Origin: Austwickia sp.
Lineage (GTDB): Bacteria > Actinomycetota > Actinomycetes > Actinomycetales > Dermatophilaceae
Reading direction: 5' to 3'
Length of the DNA stretch: 64,000 bases
Assembly (NCBI GenBank): GCA_016699675.1
Contig: CP064985.1
Location: 2,542,001 to 2,606,000 of the forward strand
Shown: positions 36,009 to 44,930 of the stretch, one piece after another
Position numbering within the stretch: the first letter of the stretch is position 1
Layout: every line of letters starts with the position of its first letter
The notes under the pieces: model-generated
Databases searched by the model: none
What the model saw: only the letters and a program-made list of their open reading frames with translations
What the model was told of the DNA's origin: nothing
Position numbers and translations under genes: made by a program

Positions 36009-36578
36009 TCAGACCTGGGGTACGACCTTCGGCACCCGGTGGCTCTTCCGACGCGCCCAGGAGGCGGAGCGTGCCTCGCTGGGGTGGTCGGGGACGACCC
36101 TGCGGACCGCGGACACCGGCTCGAGGTGCGCGGGCAGGGGGGCCTGGACGGGCACGCCGATCTGGCAGCGCGACCGCAGCGCGGCGGCCTGGTCCATGAC
36201 GCCGTCGCGCAGCGAGTACCGGCCGAGGACGCCGGCCACCGGGCACGACGCGCCTTCGAAGAACACAGAGATGTGCACGCGGGTGGTGTCGCCGTCGATG
36301 GCCTCGAGGCGGTAGTCCCCGTGCGAGTCGCAGTCCGCGCAGGAGTTCTCCCACGCTAGCTGCGTCTGCTCGGCACCGGGCCGGACGTACCAGACGCTCG
36401 GGGTCGCGTTCACGCGCGCCACGACGTACGCGTCCTCGTAGACGTCACCCAGCGACCGGTCGACCATCTCGACGGCCACGATGCCCGGCATCCACCGGGA
36501 CCAGCCGACGACATCGGTCAGCACGTCCCAGACATCCTCCGGGCTGGCACTGATGTCCACGTAATGATGTATTTCCAT
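36009..36578 (-). CDS. SRPBCC (START/polyketide cyclase-like) domain protein
   Basis: 189 residues from the ATG at 36578, chosen because GGGGAG lies upstream; an ATG 14 codons earlier (36620) is possible. The opening MEIHHYVDISASPEDVWDVLTDVVGWSRWMPGI is the usual SRPBCC start, with the helix-grip fold following. A CADCDSHGDYRLEAI strand and a basic C-terminus (ARRKSHRVPKVVPQV) are distinctive. Such proteins bind hydrophobic ligands; no ligand can be inferred. The 274-bp upstream region (36579-36852) is relatively AT-rich near 36610-36650, a possible promoter. Confidence 0.75.
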   Translation of the reverse strand: MEIHHYVDISASPEDVWDVLTDVVGWSRWMPGIVAVEMVDRSLGDVYEDAYVVARVNATPSVWYVRPGAEQTQLAWENSCADCDSHGDYRLEAIDGDTTRVHISVFFEGASCPVAGVLGRYSLRDGVMDQAAALRSRCQIGVPVQAPLPAHLEPVSAVRRVVPDHPSEARSASWARRKSHRVPKVVPQV

Positions 36579-36852
36579 GAGCGGTCTCCCCACGTCCTGC
36601 CGCTGCGAAGCGAATAGCACCTATTAGAAGTGTTATGTTTCGCGGGCGCTAGAGGCCATCGCATCTCTCCTGCCGCGACGGTGGCTCCGCCGCAGGCCAG
36701 GCCGAATGTTTTGCGTTCTACCTATCGGTAGTAGACCATTTCTTGAACGTCCGTCTCGATGCCTGGTCAGGGTGTTTGCGTGATTACTCCCCGGTGCGCG
36801 TTCGTTCACGGAGTCCCGGAGGTCGCCGGGGAATTGTATGCGGCGTGCATTT

Positions 36853-37671
36853 TCAGTCGTACGGCGTGAGCCGCGGCCGCTTCGCCGCCCGGGTATCGCC
36901 GGAGCTCTTGCCGGCCAGGCGACGACCGACCCACGGCCGGACGTGCACCGCGAGCCACTCCCGGTCGGCCCGAGCCCGCTCGGCCAGGCCCGGCGTGGGC
37001 CGCGCCGGCAGCGGCACCTCCCAGTCGTGGTCGGCGGGGTCCCGGGGGGTGTAGCCCAGGGCGGCAAAGGCGTTGAGGGCGACGCGGCGGTGGCCCTCCT
37101 CGCTCATGTGGATGCGGTCCTCGGCCCACATCCGCCAGTCTTTGAGCGACCGCATGCCCCACTGGTCGATGACGTGGCAGCCGTTGCGGCGCGCGATCGT
37201 CCAGATGTTCGCCGTGTGGATGGCGTGCCGGCCGCGCAGGTGCTTGATGACCGGCGCCTCCTCGGGGTCCGTCGGGGTGGCCAGCAGGACGTCGGCGCCG
37301 GTGGCGCGGATCGCGCGGACCGCCTCCTCCAGCGCGGCGGCCAGCGCGGCCATGTCGGCCCGGGGCCGCAGGATGTCGTTGCCTCCGCCGACGATCGAGA
37401 CCAGGTCCGGGGCCAGGGCCAGGGCTTCGGGCAGTTGCCGCTCGGTGACATCGGCCAGCAGTCGGCCGCGGATGGCCAGGTTCGCGTACTCGAACTCGGT
37501 GCCCTCCGTCGCCGCCACCTGCGCCAACATCCCGGCGAGGCGGTCCGCCCACCCGACGTACTCCCCGGGCCGCGCGGGATCGGCGTCGCACATGCCCTCG
37601 GTGAACGAGTCGCCGATCGCGACGTACCGGCGCCAGGGACGCTCCGGGGGCACGATGCGCGCGAGGGTCAC
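36853..37671 (-). CDS. SGNH/GDSL-family hydrolase
   Basis: 272 residues from GTG 37671, which has GGAG seven bases upstream; an ATG at 37722 is an alternative but overlaps the ung gene. Block I is YVAIGDSFTEGM (nucleophile Ser), block II Gly in ANLAIRGRLLAD, block III VSIVGGGNDILRP (Asn), and block V is the DRIHMSEEGHRRVA region with catalytic Asp and His. It is an esterase or lipase-like hydrolase, intracellular as no signal peptide is seen. It follows ung closely on the same strand and is probably co-transcribed. Confidence 0.85.
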   Translation of the reverse strand: MTLARIVPPERPWRRYVAIGDSFTEGMCDADPARPGEYVGWADRLAGMLAQVAATEGTEFEYANLAIRGRLLADVTERQLPEALALAPDLVSIVGGGNDILRPRADMAALAAALEEAVRAIRATGADVLLATPTDPEEAPVIKHLRGRHAIHTANIWTIARRNGCHVIDQWGMRSLKDWRMWAEDRIHMSEEGHRRVALNAFAALGYTPRDPADHDWEVPLPARPTPGLAERARADREWLAVHVRPWVGRRLAGKSSGDTRAAKRPRLTPYD

Positions 37672-37690
37672 GACAGGTCTCCGGACGTGC

Positions 37691-38389
37691 TCATGGAAGG
37701 CTCCAATCGATCGGTGCGGCACCCGCGGCCGCGAGGAGTTCGTTGGTGCGGCTGAACGGGCGCGAGCCGAAGAACCCCGAATGCGCCGACAGCGGGGAGG
37801 GGTGCGCGGACTCGACCCGCGGGACCGCCGCGAGCGCGGGGGCCAGCGTCCGCGCGTCCCGGCCCCACAGGATCGCGACGAGCGGTTGGCCAGCGGCGGC
37901 CCGCTCCGCGAGGACGGCGATCGCGCGATCCGTCACCTGCTCCCAGCCCTTGCCGCGGTGGCTCGCCGCCGCGCCCGGACGGACCGTGAGGACGCGGTTC
38001 AGCAGCATGACGCCGCGGTCGGCCCACGGGGTGAGGTCGCCGGTGGAGGGACGCGGTACGCCGAGGTCGGTGGTCATCTCCTGGAAGATGTTGACCAGGC
38101 TCTTGGGGATCGGCCGGACGTCGGGGGCCACGCTGAACGACAGGCCCACCGGGTGCCCCGGCGTGGGGTAGGGGTCCTGGCCGACCACGAGCACCCGGAC
38201 GTCGGGCAGCGGCCGCGTGAACGCCCGCAGGACGTGCTCACCGGCGGGGAGGTAGCCGCGGCCGGCGGCGAGCTCCTCGCGCAGGAAGGCGCCCATCGCG
38301 GCGATCCGGTCGGCGACCGGGGCTAGCGCGTCCGCCCAGGTCGGATGGATCAGCTCCGAGAGTGGGCGCGCGGTGGACACGCGTTTCAC
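37691..38389 (-). CDS. ung: Uracil-DNA glycosylase (family 1)
   Basis: 232 residues. Removes uracil from DNA. Motif A is VVGQDPYPTPGHPVGLSFS with the water-activating Asp, and motif B is HPSPLSAHSGFFGS with the catalytic His and the minor-groove intercalation loop. LLNRVLTVRPGAAASHRGKGWE is also typical. Normal family length, single domain. The SGNH hydrolase gene lies just downstream. Confidence 0.95.
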   Translation of the reverse strand: MKRVSTARPLSELIHPTWADALAPVADRIAAMGAFLREELAAGRGYLPAGEHVLRAFTRPLPDVRVLVVGQDPYPTPGHPVGLSFSVAPDVRPIPKSLVNIFQEMTTDLGVPRPSTGDLTPWADRGVMLLNRVLTVRPGAAASHRGKGWEQVTDRAIAVLAERAAAGQPLVAILWGRDARTLAPALAAVPRVESAHPSPLSAHSGFFGSRPFSRTNELLAAAGAAPIDWSLP

Positions 38390-38496
38390 CCTAACCCTGC
38401 GGTCCCGGTCCGTCCCCCTGGAGCCGCCTCGCCCCGGAACAGCCGACCGTGGTGGGGCCGCCGGGACGAGCCTGTGCGACCGGGGTCGCAGGAGGG

Positions 38497-38539
38497 TCCG
38501 ACTCAGGGTGGGAATCGGTCCGTCTCAGGGTGGAACCGG
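38497..38539 (+). promoter_or_regulatory. Two adjacent ~22-bp direct repeats upstream of ABC exporter
   Basis: TCCGACTCAGGGTGGGAATCGG (copy 1) is followed at once by TCCGTCTCAGGGTGGAACCGG. The CTCAGGG cores at 38502 and 38524 are 22 bases apart, two helical turns, so one protein could sit on the same DNA face twice. They lie about 150 bp before the ABC transporter start and are probably operators or activator sites (inference). Nothing else stands out in the 283-bp gap 38390-38672. Confidence 0.5.
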
Positions 38540-38672
38540 GCGGTTCCCTGACGTGGATGGCGAATCGCCCTCCTTACAGTGAGAAGGACGCTCGACGGCG
38601 CGGCCGCACCGCGACCGAGGGCTTCGCTCGGGGGTCGACCGACGCCGAGTTCACTCCAGACCAGGGGTTTCG

Positions 38673-39590
38673 ATGGCTTTGTTCGGACGTAAGACGCGGC
38701 AGGACGACACGGCTTCGGGGGCCGCGTCCACCGCGACGACACCGCAACCCCCGATGCCCCCGCCGGCAACCGCCGCTCCCGCACCCCTCGCTCCGGGGGC
38801 GGGCCAGCCCGGCGCAGCCCGCCCGGATCGCCGGGTGGCGGCCAGCACCCACGAGCTCGTCAAGGTCTACGGCACCGGGTCCACGCAGGTGGTGGCCCTG
38901 GAGAAGGTGAACGTCGAGATCTACGCGGGGGAGTTCACCGCGATCATGGGTCCGTCGGGCTCGGGCAAGTCCACCCTCATGCACTGCATGGCCGGGCTGG
39001 ACCACCTCACCCAGGGCCACGTCGTGATCGGCGGAACCGACCTGTCCCAGTTGGGCGACAAGGCGCTGACCACGCTGCGCCGCGACAAGGTCGGATTCGT
39101 CTTCCAGGCGTTCAACCTCATCCCCACGCTCACGGCCCAGGAGAACATCCTGCTGCCGCTGTCGATCGCGGGGCGCAAGCCGGACCCGCAGTGGTACGAC
39201 ACGGTCATCGCCGCCACCGGCCTCGGCGACCGGCTGGGCCACAAGCCGAGCGAGCTCTCCGGCGGTCAGCAGCAGCGCGTCGCATGCGCCCGCGCGCTGA
39301 TGTCGCGCCCGGAGATCGTCTTCGCCGATGAGCCCACCGGCAACCTCGACAGCCGCTCCAGCGCCGAGGTGCTCGGCTTCCTGCGCCGCAGCGTGGACCA
39401 GTTCGGCCAGACGATCGTCATGGTCACGCACGACCCGACCGCGGCGAGCTACACCGACCGGGTCGTCTTCCTCGCCGACGGCCACGTCGTCTCCGAGCTG
39501 CGTCAGCCGACCCCGGAGACGGTGCTGGCGACGATGACCTCGCTGGACCGCCAGGCCAAGGAACGCCTGGCTCAGCGCGCGGGGGCCTGA
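38673..39590 (+). CDS. ABC transporter ATP-binding protein (MacB/LolD type)
   Basis: 305 residues. The nucleotide-binding domain has Walker A GPSGSGKST, Q-loop FQAFNLIPTL, signature LSGGQQQRVACARAL, Walker B IVFADEPTG and the switch His in MVTHDPTAA. The first ~55 residues are an Ala/Pro/Thr-rich extension not found in typical 230-residue LolD-type subunits. It powers the FtsX-type permease encoded four bases after its stop. Family members export lipoproteins, peptides or antibiotics; the substrate is unknown here. Confidence 0.93.
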   Translation: MALFGRKTRQDDTASGAASTATTPQPPMPPPATAAPAPLAPGAGQPGAARPDRRVAASTHELVKVYGTGSTQVVALEKVNVEIYAGEFTAIMGPSGSGKSTLMHCMAGLDHLTQGHVVIGGTDLSQLGDKALTTLRRDKVGFVFQAFNLIPTLTAQENILLPLSIAGRKPDPQWYDTVIAATGLGDRLGHKPSELSGGQQQRVACARALMSRPEIVFADEPTGNLDSRSSAEVLGFLRRSVDQFGQTIVMVTHDPTAASYTDRVVFLADGHVVSELRQPTPETVLATMTSLDRQAKERLAQRAGA

Positions 39591-39593
39591 GCC

Positions 39594-42140
39594 ATGCTCA
39601 AGGCCTCGTGGAAGAGCCTGTGGGCGCGCAAGGTCTCGCTGCTGCTGTCGACCGTGGCGATCGTGCTCGGTACGGCGTTCGTCGGCGGCTCCTTCACGTT
39701 CACCGACATGCTGCAGAGCGCCTTCAACGGCATCATGAGCGGCTCGGTGGCCGACGTGAATGTGCAGGCCAAGAACTCCATGGAGTCCATGGGCATGTCG
39801 GATCGGACGATCACCCGCGAGGTGGTCGACAAGGTCGCCGCCGTTGACGGCGTCAAGCACGCCTACGGCACCGTTGGTGCCAGCGACGCCTACGTCCTGG
39901 GCAAGAACGGCAAGCCGCTGACGATGGGGGCCCCGGGGATCGGGTCCAACTACATCGACGCCCCCGCCGCAGGCAACCAGCAGGGCCTCGTGATGAAGTC
40001 CGGCAACCCGCCGCGCGGCCCGGACGAGGTCGTGACCGACCCCGACTCCCTGGGCAAGCTCGGCGCCAAGCTCGGCGACACCATCAAGATCTACACGAGC
40101 GGCAAGGCCGGGGTCGTGTCCAAGAAGGTCGTCGGCACCGCCCTGTACGGCTCGAAGGGAAGCACGGGCGGCGCGACCTACGCCATCTTCGACACGCCGA
40201 CCGCCCAGCAGCTCTTCACCGACGGCAAGGATGTCTACCAGGGCGTGTGGGTCGTCGCGAAGCCCGGGGTCGACGCGCAGACCGTCGCCGACCGGGTGGC
40301 GAAGGTGTTGCCGAGCGGCTTCGAGGCCCAGACGGGCGACGCGCTCGCCAAGCAGCTCAACGACATGATGGCCTCGTCGATGAAGTTCCTCACGGTCCTG
40401 CTGCTGGTCTTCGCGGGGATCGCCCTGCTGGTGGGCTCGTTCCTGATCGTCAACACCTTCACGATCCTGGTGGCCCAGCGGGGCAGGGAGCTGGCGCTGT
40501 TCCGGGCCATGGGCGCCAGTCGCGGCCAGGTGCGCACGTCGGTGATGTTCGAGGCGCTCCTGCTCGGGCTCATCGGCTCCACCCTCGGCCTGGCGCTCGG
40601 GTTCGGGCTGGCCTTCGGGATATCCAAGCTCTTTGGCGGCGTCGGCCTCGACATCTCCGGTGCCCCGATGCGGCTCACCGTGCCCGCCGTGCTCGCGACG
40701 TACGGCGTGGGCCTGCTCGTCACGTTGGTCGCGGCGTCCATCCCGGCCATCCGCGCGAGCCGCGTGCCGCCGGTGGCGGCCATGAGCGGGGACTACGCCA
40801 CCGGCGCCTCCGGGCTCGGCTGGCGGGCGGTCCTCGGCGGCCTGCTCACCGCGCTCGGCGCCGCGGCCCTGCTCTACGGGCTCTTCGGCAATCCCTCGTT
40901 CAACCGCATGATCGCCATCGGCGGCGGCGCCGTGGGCGTGCTGCTGGGGGTCGCCGCGATCAGCCCGATCCTGGGCGCGCCGGTGATCTGGCTGCTCGGT
41001 CGGATCGGCAGCGGCCTGTTCGGCGCCACCGGGCGGCTCGCGGAGACCAACTCCGTGCGCAACCCGCGGCGCACCGCGATCACGGCGTCGGCGTTGATGG
41101 TGGGCCTCGCGCTGGTCACCGCGTTCGGCGTCGTCGCGTCCTCGACCAAGGCCAGCACGGACAAGGCGATCGCGAAGTCGATGCGCAGCGACTACGTCGT
41201 GCAGTCCATGAGCGGCATGCCGTTCTCGCCCGCGATCGGCGACGAGATGGCCAAGGTCGACGGCGTGGAGTCGGTCTACCGGCTGCGGTTCGTGCCGATG
41301 AAGGTCTCCAGTCAGGACGTCTACATGGGCGCCATGGCACCGGACAGCTTCGACAAGATCATCAAGCAGACGATGGCCGGCGGCTCCCTGAGCGACTTCC
41401 GGCAGAACACCGTGCTGCTCCTCGACGAGTACGCCAAGGAGAAGGGCTGGTCGGTGGGTCAGACCCTGCCCGCGGAGGTTAACGGCCAGAGCATCTCCCT
41501 GCGCGTCGCGGGCCTCTTCTCCGTGGAGAAGGGCGCGGGCATGGGCTCGGCGCTGACGACGATCGACACCATCGACGCCGTCGGGATGCGCTCGATGGAC
41601 AGCTTCCTCGCCGTGGACCTCAAGCCCGGGGCTGACAAGGCCGCGGTGAAGGCCAAGCTCGACAAGGCGGTCGAGCCGCTGCCGCTGGTGAGCGTCGCGG
41701 ATCAGAAGGAGTACGCCCAGGCGCAGGCGCAGCAGCTGGACATCGTGCTGTACGTCCTCTATGCCCTCCTCGGCCTCGCCATCATCATCGCCATCTTCGG
41801 CATCGTGAACACGCTGGGGCTGTCCATCATCGAGCGCACCCGGGAGATCGGCCTGCTGCGGGCCGTCGGCCTCAACAAGGGGCAGGTCCGGCGGATGATC
41901 ATGCTGGAGTCCACGACCATCGCGCTGCTGGGTTCGGCGCTGGGCATCGGGCTCGGGCTGCTCTTCGGGTTCGCGCTGCAGCGCGCGATCGCCGACCAGG
42001 GCCTGACCGAGCTGGCCCTGCCCTGGCCGCAGCTCGCCATCTCGCTGGTGCTGGCGCTGATCATCGGCGTGCTCGCCGGGGTCTGGCCCGCGGTCCGGGC
42101 GACGAATCTCGACGTGCTGCGGGCCATCGCTACCGAGTAG
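39594..42140 (+). CDS. FtsX-like ABC permease (MacB-type exporter)
   Basis: 848 residues with two FtsX permease domains. An N-terminal helix (VSLLLSTVAIVLGTAFVGGSF), a MacB-like extracytoplasmic domain, then a four-helix block around residues 265-400 (LLLVFAGIALLVGSFLIVNTF; LALFRAMGASRGQVRTSVM). A second helix pair around residues 430-500, another extracytoplasmic domain and a final block (LGLAIIIAIFGIVNTLGLS; IGLLRAVGLNKGQVRRMIML) complete the DUF214-type duplicated permease. It works with the ATPase encoded upstream, probably as an exporter or in envelope stress resistance. Confidence 0.92.
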   Translation: MLKASWKSLWARKVSLLLSTVAIVLGTAFVGGSFTFTDMLQSAFNGIMSGSVADVNVQAKNSMESMGMSDRTITREVVDKVAAVDGVKHAYGTVGASDAYVLGKNGKPLTMGAPGIGSNYIDAPAAGNQQGLVMKSGNPPRGPDEVVTDPDSLGKLGAKLGDTIKIYTSGKAGVVSKKVVGTALYGSKGSTGGATYAIFDTPTAQQLFTDGKDVYQGVWVVAKPGVDAQTVADRVAKVLPSGFEAQTGDALAKQLNDMMASSMKFLTVLLLVFAGIALLVGSFLIVNTFTILVAQRGRELALFRAMGASRGQVRTSVMFEALLLGLIGSTLGLALGFGLAFGISKLFGGVGLDISGAPMRLTVPAVLATYGVGLLVTLVAASIPAIRASRVPPVAAMSGDYATGASGLGWRAVLGGLLTALGAAALLYGLFGNPSFNRMIAIGGGAVGVLLGVAAISPILGAPVIWLLGRIGSGLFGATGRLAETNSVRNPRRTAITASALMVGLALVTAFGVVASSTKASTDKAIAKSMRSDYVVQSMSGMPFSPAIGDEMAKVDGVESVYRLRFVPMKVSSQDVYMGAMAPDSFDKIIKQTMAGGSLSDFRQNTVLLLDEYAKEKGWSVGQTLPAEVNGQSISLRVAGLFSVEKGAGMGSALTTIDTIDAVGMRSMDSFLAVDLKPGADKAAVKAKLDKAVEPLPLVSVADQKEYAQAQAQQLDIVLYVLYALLGLAIIIAIFGIVNTLGLSIIERTREIGLLRAVGLNKGQVRRMIMLESTTIALLGSALGIGLGLLFGFALQRAIADQGLTELALPWPQLAISLVLALIIGVLAGVWPAVRATNLDVLRAIATE

Positions 42141-42215
42141 CAAGGCCCCGGCGGACCGGTCGTGCGGAACCGGTCGCCGTCCCTGGCCGGGAACAGGGGC
42201 CTGGCCACGGACGAA

Positions 42216-42250
42216 CAGAGGCGGCACTCCCATCGGAGTGCCGCCCCTGT
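42216..42250. terminator. Strong hairpin terminator
   Basis: GGCGGCACTCC-CATC-GGAGTGCCGCC forms an 11-bp perfect stem, extended by ACAG/CTGT flanks. It ends the ABC exporter operon and lies between it and the convergent chemotaxis receptor gene. Confidence 0.9.
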
Positions 42251-42325
42251 GCGTTGCGCCGGCCGCGCCGCCGCCGGAAGCACACGCGCCGGAAGCACCC
42301 GCGCCGGGCGCGGTTCAGACGCGGA

Positions 42326-44424
42326 TCAGATCCGGAACGCGCCCAGTTGGGTGCGCAGCCGGCCGGCGAGTTCGTCGAGCTCGTCGGCGCGCCGAGCGCA
42401 CGGCCTGCGCCGAGCGCTGGCTGCTCGCGTTCACGGCGGAGATCGAGGTGCGCACCCCGGAGATGCCCGCGGACGCGTGGCTCACGCCCCGCGCGGCCTC
42501 CGCGGTCGTCGCGCTCTGTTCCTCCACGGCTGCCGCGATCGTGGCCTGCGCGTCGTTGATGTCGCGGACCACCGCCGCGATGCGGGTGATCGCCTCGACG
42601 GCGCGCAGGGTGTCCTCCTGGATGTCCTCGATGCGCTTGCTGATGTCCTCGGTCGCCGCGGCGGTCTCCTGGGCGATGTCCTTGACCTCGCTGGCGACGA
42701 CGGCGAAGCCCTTGCCGGCGTCGCCGGCGCGGGCCGCCTCGATGGTGGCGTTGAGGGCCAGGAGGTTGGTCTGCTCGGCGATCGCGGTGATCGACTTGAT
42801 GACGGCGCCGACCTGGGCGCTGGAGTGCCCGAGCGTGGTCACCGCCGCCTCGGTGTCGGTGGCCAGCCGGCTGGCCTCGGCGCCGATCTCGGCGGCCCGG
42901 GAGGCGCTGCCGGCGATCTCGCGAATGGACAGGGCCATCTGCTCGGTGGCGGCCGCGGCGGTGGCGACGCTGTCGCCGACCTCCTGGGAGGCCTCCTCGG
43001 CGCGGGCCGTCTGTTCGGCCGAGCTGCTGGCCGAGGCGTCCAGGTCTCGGGTCAGCGTCGCGATCGTCCCGGCGGCCTCGTGGACCCCCGCGGCGGCCGA
43101 CGTGGCGGCGGCCACCGTGCCGGCGACCTTGGCGACGAACCGGTTGAACGCCCCGCCGAGCTGGCCGACCTCGCTGTGTTGATCCTCCGCGACCCGGGCC
43201 GTCAGGTCGCCGTCGCCGTCCGCGATCTCGACCATGCGGTCCCGCAGGGCCGTCAACGGGGCGGTGATGCGCCGGCCCAGCCCGAGCGCGGCCGCGAGTC
43301 CGATCGCGCCGATGGCCAGCGACAGCCCGACGAGGGTGACCAGGAGTTGCCGGCGGCCGTTGTCGAGGCGGTCGACGGGCGCGTTGAAGTCGGCGTCGCG
43401 GGTCACGACGGCGATGGTCCAGTCCCAGGGGGCGTAGTAAGCCACGCGCACCTGGGCCGGCTCCCCGTTCTCGTCCACATAGGGCAGCGCCTTGGTTTGG
43501 CCGGGCGCCAGCGTGGCGGCGGCGGTCAGCGCCTTCTCGACGTACTTCGTGCCGTCCTTGCCGGTCCGGTCGATCAGGCTCTTGCCCTGCTGGGCGGTGT
43601 CCCGCGCGAGGCGCACCATGCCCTTGTTGGCGCCGGTGGTGGCCAGCGTCATGACCTGACCGTTCGCCCCGACCGCGGTGCCGACGATGGCGTCACGCAA
43701 CGTGGCGACGCTCTCCTGCTTGACCCCGACGTACAGCATGCCGATGACCCGGCCGGCGCCGTCCGTCAACGGCGCGTACTGCGTCACGTACCAAGAGCCG
43801 ACCACACTGGCCGTGCCGGTATAGGTCTTGCCGGCCAGCACCGCCGCCAGGACCGGATTCGCGGCGCCGTCCGCACCCTTGGCCGCGATGTACGTGCCGA
43901 TGGCTCGATTCCCGTCGGCCCCGATGACATTCGTGGCCACCCGGAGCATGTCGCCGGCGTCGTTCATGCGCTGGAAGATGGTCGTGGTGTCGCCCACGGC
44001 CGCTTTGACGGCATCCACAACCGGCACCGTGGCCTGCGCCGAAGGCTGCGGGCGCAGGGGCGTGCCGCCGATCATCGGCGCAGGCAGCGCGACCGGGGTG
44101 ATGGCGCCGGTGGTCTGGTTCTTGGCCTGCCAGGACAGGCTCCCCGCACTTTCGCGGAAGCCGCCGGCCGCTGCCAGCTTCTCCTGCGCCACGCGCATGT
44201 CGGTGGCGACGCGCTGGGCGATCGAGTCCCCCTGGGTGGCCACGATGTTGTAGAGGCCCGCGGCGGTGGCGTCGGCCCGCTCGGCCACCGAATGGCGCAG
44301 GTCCGCCTCGGCGTCGTCGGCGAAGGCCATGTTCGCAGCCCGGCGACGGCCGACAAGGTGAGCGCGGTCCCGAGCACCAACGCTATGGACAACAGCGCGA
44401 TGAGAGGCGGATGGTGAGCTTCAC
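42326..44424 (-). pseudogene. Methyl-accepting chemotaxis protein, frameshifted at both ends
   Basis: A receptor with Cache-type sensing domain, a second membrane helix (LLVTLVGLSLAIGAIGLAAAL), HAMP and a cytoplasmic signalling domain with EQTNLLALNATIEAARAG at the hairpin tip. The first membrane helix (IALLSIALVLGTALTLSAVA) is in another frame upstream: a likely GTG at 44424 starts MKLTIRL-like, then shifts are needed near 44403 and 44336. At the end, one extra base near 42390 puts the normal C-terminus (ADELDELAGRLRTQLGAFRI) out of frame. The middle frame alone is open for 671 residues. Either a decayed gene or sequencing errors. Confidence 0.85.
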
Positions 44425-44634
44425 GTCGAAACCCCTTGTTTGAGCGACGTTTACGGAGCCCTTCGACACGGCGCCGTCCGAATGAACCCGTTTGCGCAAC
44501 CTGGGATGAGATCTCGGTCTCGTCGCCGCCACAGCGCGGTCCGGCTGGGACGCAACACCGGCGCGTCCGCGAATGACACTGCTGTCATTTCCTGGCAGAG
44601 TGGAGCTGCGTTCAGCGACGTCAGGAGGGCATTC

Positions 44635-44925
44635 ATGGAGGCCGTGGCCTACGAGGACCGCGCCGGCCAGCGGGGCGAGCTCACCGCGCAGGAGCGCGAG
44701 TTGCTTGCCTTCGAGCGCCAGTGGTGGAAGTACGCCGGGTCCAAGGAGCAGGCCATCAAGGACCTCTTCGACATGAGTTCGACGCGCTACTACCAGACCC
44801 TCAACGCCCTCATCGACACGCCGCAGGCGATGGCCTTCGACCCGATGCTCGTCAAGCGGCTTCGGCGGCTTCGCTCATCCCGGCAGCGGCAACGCTCCGC
44901 GCGCCGCTTGGGGATCCAGGTCTAA
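44635..44925 (+). CDS. DUF3263 protein
   Basis: 96 residues from the ATG after a strong AGGAGGG site. LTAQERELLAFERQWWKYAGSKEQAIKDLF and SSTRYYQTLNALIDTP are the DUF3263 marks, a small helix-turn-helix-like actinobacterial family of unknown role, probably DNA-binding. The basic C-terminus (RLRRLRSSRQRQRSARR) supports nucleic-acid contact. The open frame further upstream is not the start. Confidence 0.85.
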   Translation: MEAVAYEDRAGQRGELTAQERELLAFERQWWKYAGSKEQAIKDLFDMSSTRYYQTLNALIDTPQAMAFDPMLVKRLRRLRSSRQRQRSARRLGIQV

Positions 44926-44930
44926 AGCCC

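Noticed and set aside
38574..42233. 1219-codon open frame on the minus strand opposite the ABC exporter
   Set aside because: It mirrors the coding genes on the other strand, is His/Gly/Arg/Asp-rich with no domain, and has no ribosome site; typical of high-GC shadows.
42162..44417. 751-codon plus-strand open frame opposite the chemotaxis receptor
   Set aside because: Antisense shadow of the receptor gene; receptor motifs on the minus strand are unmistakable.
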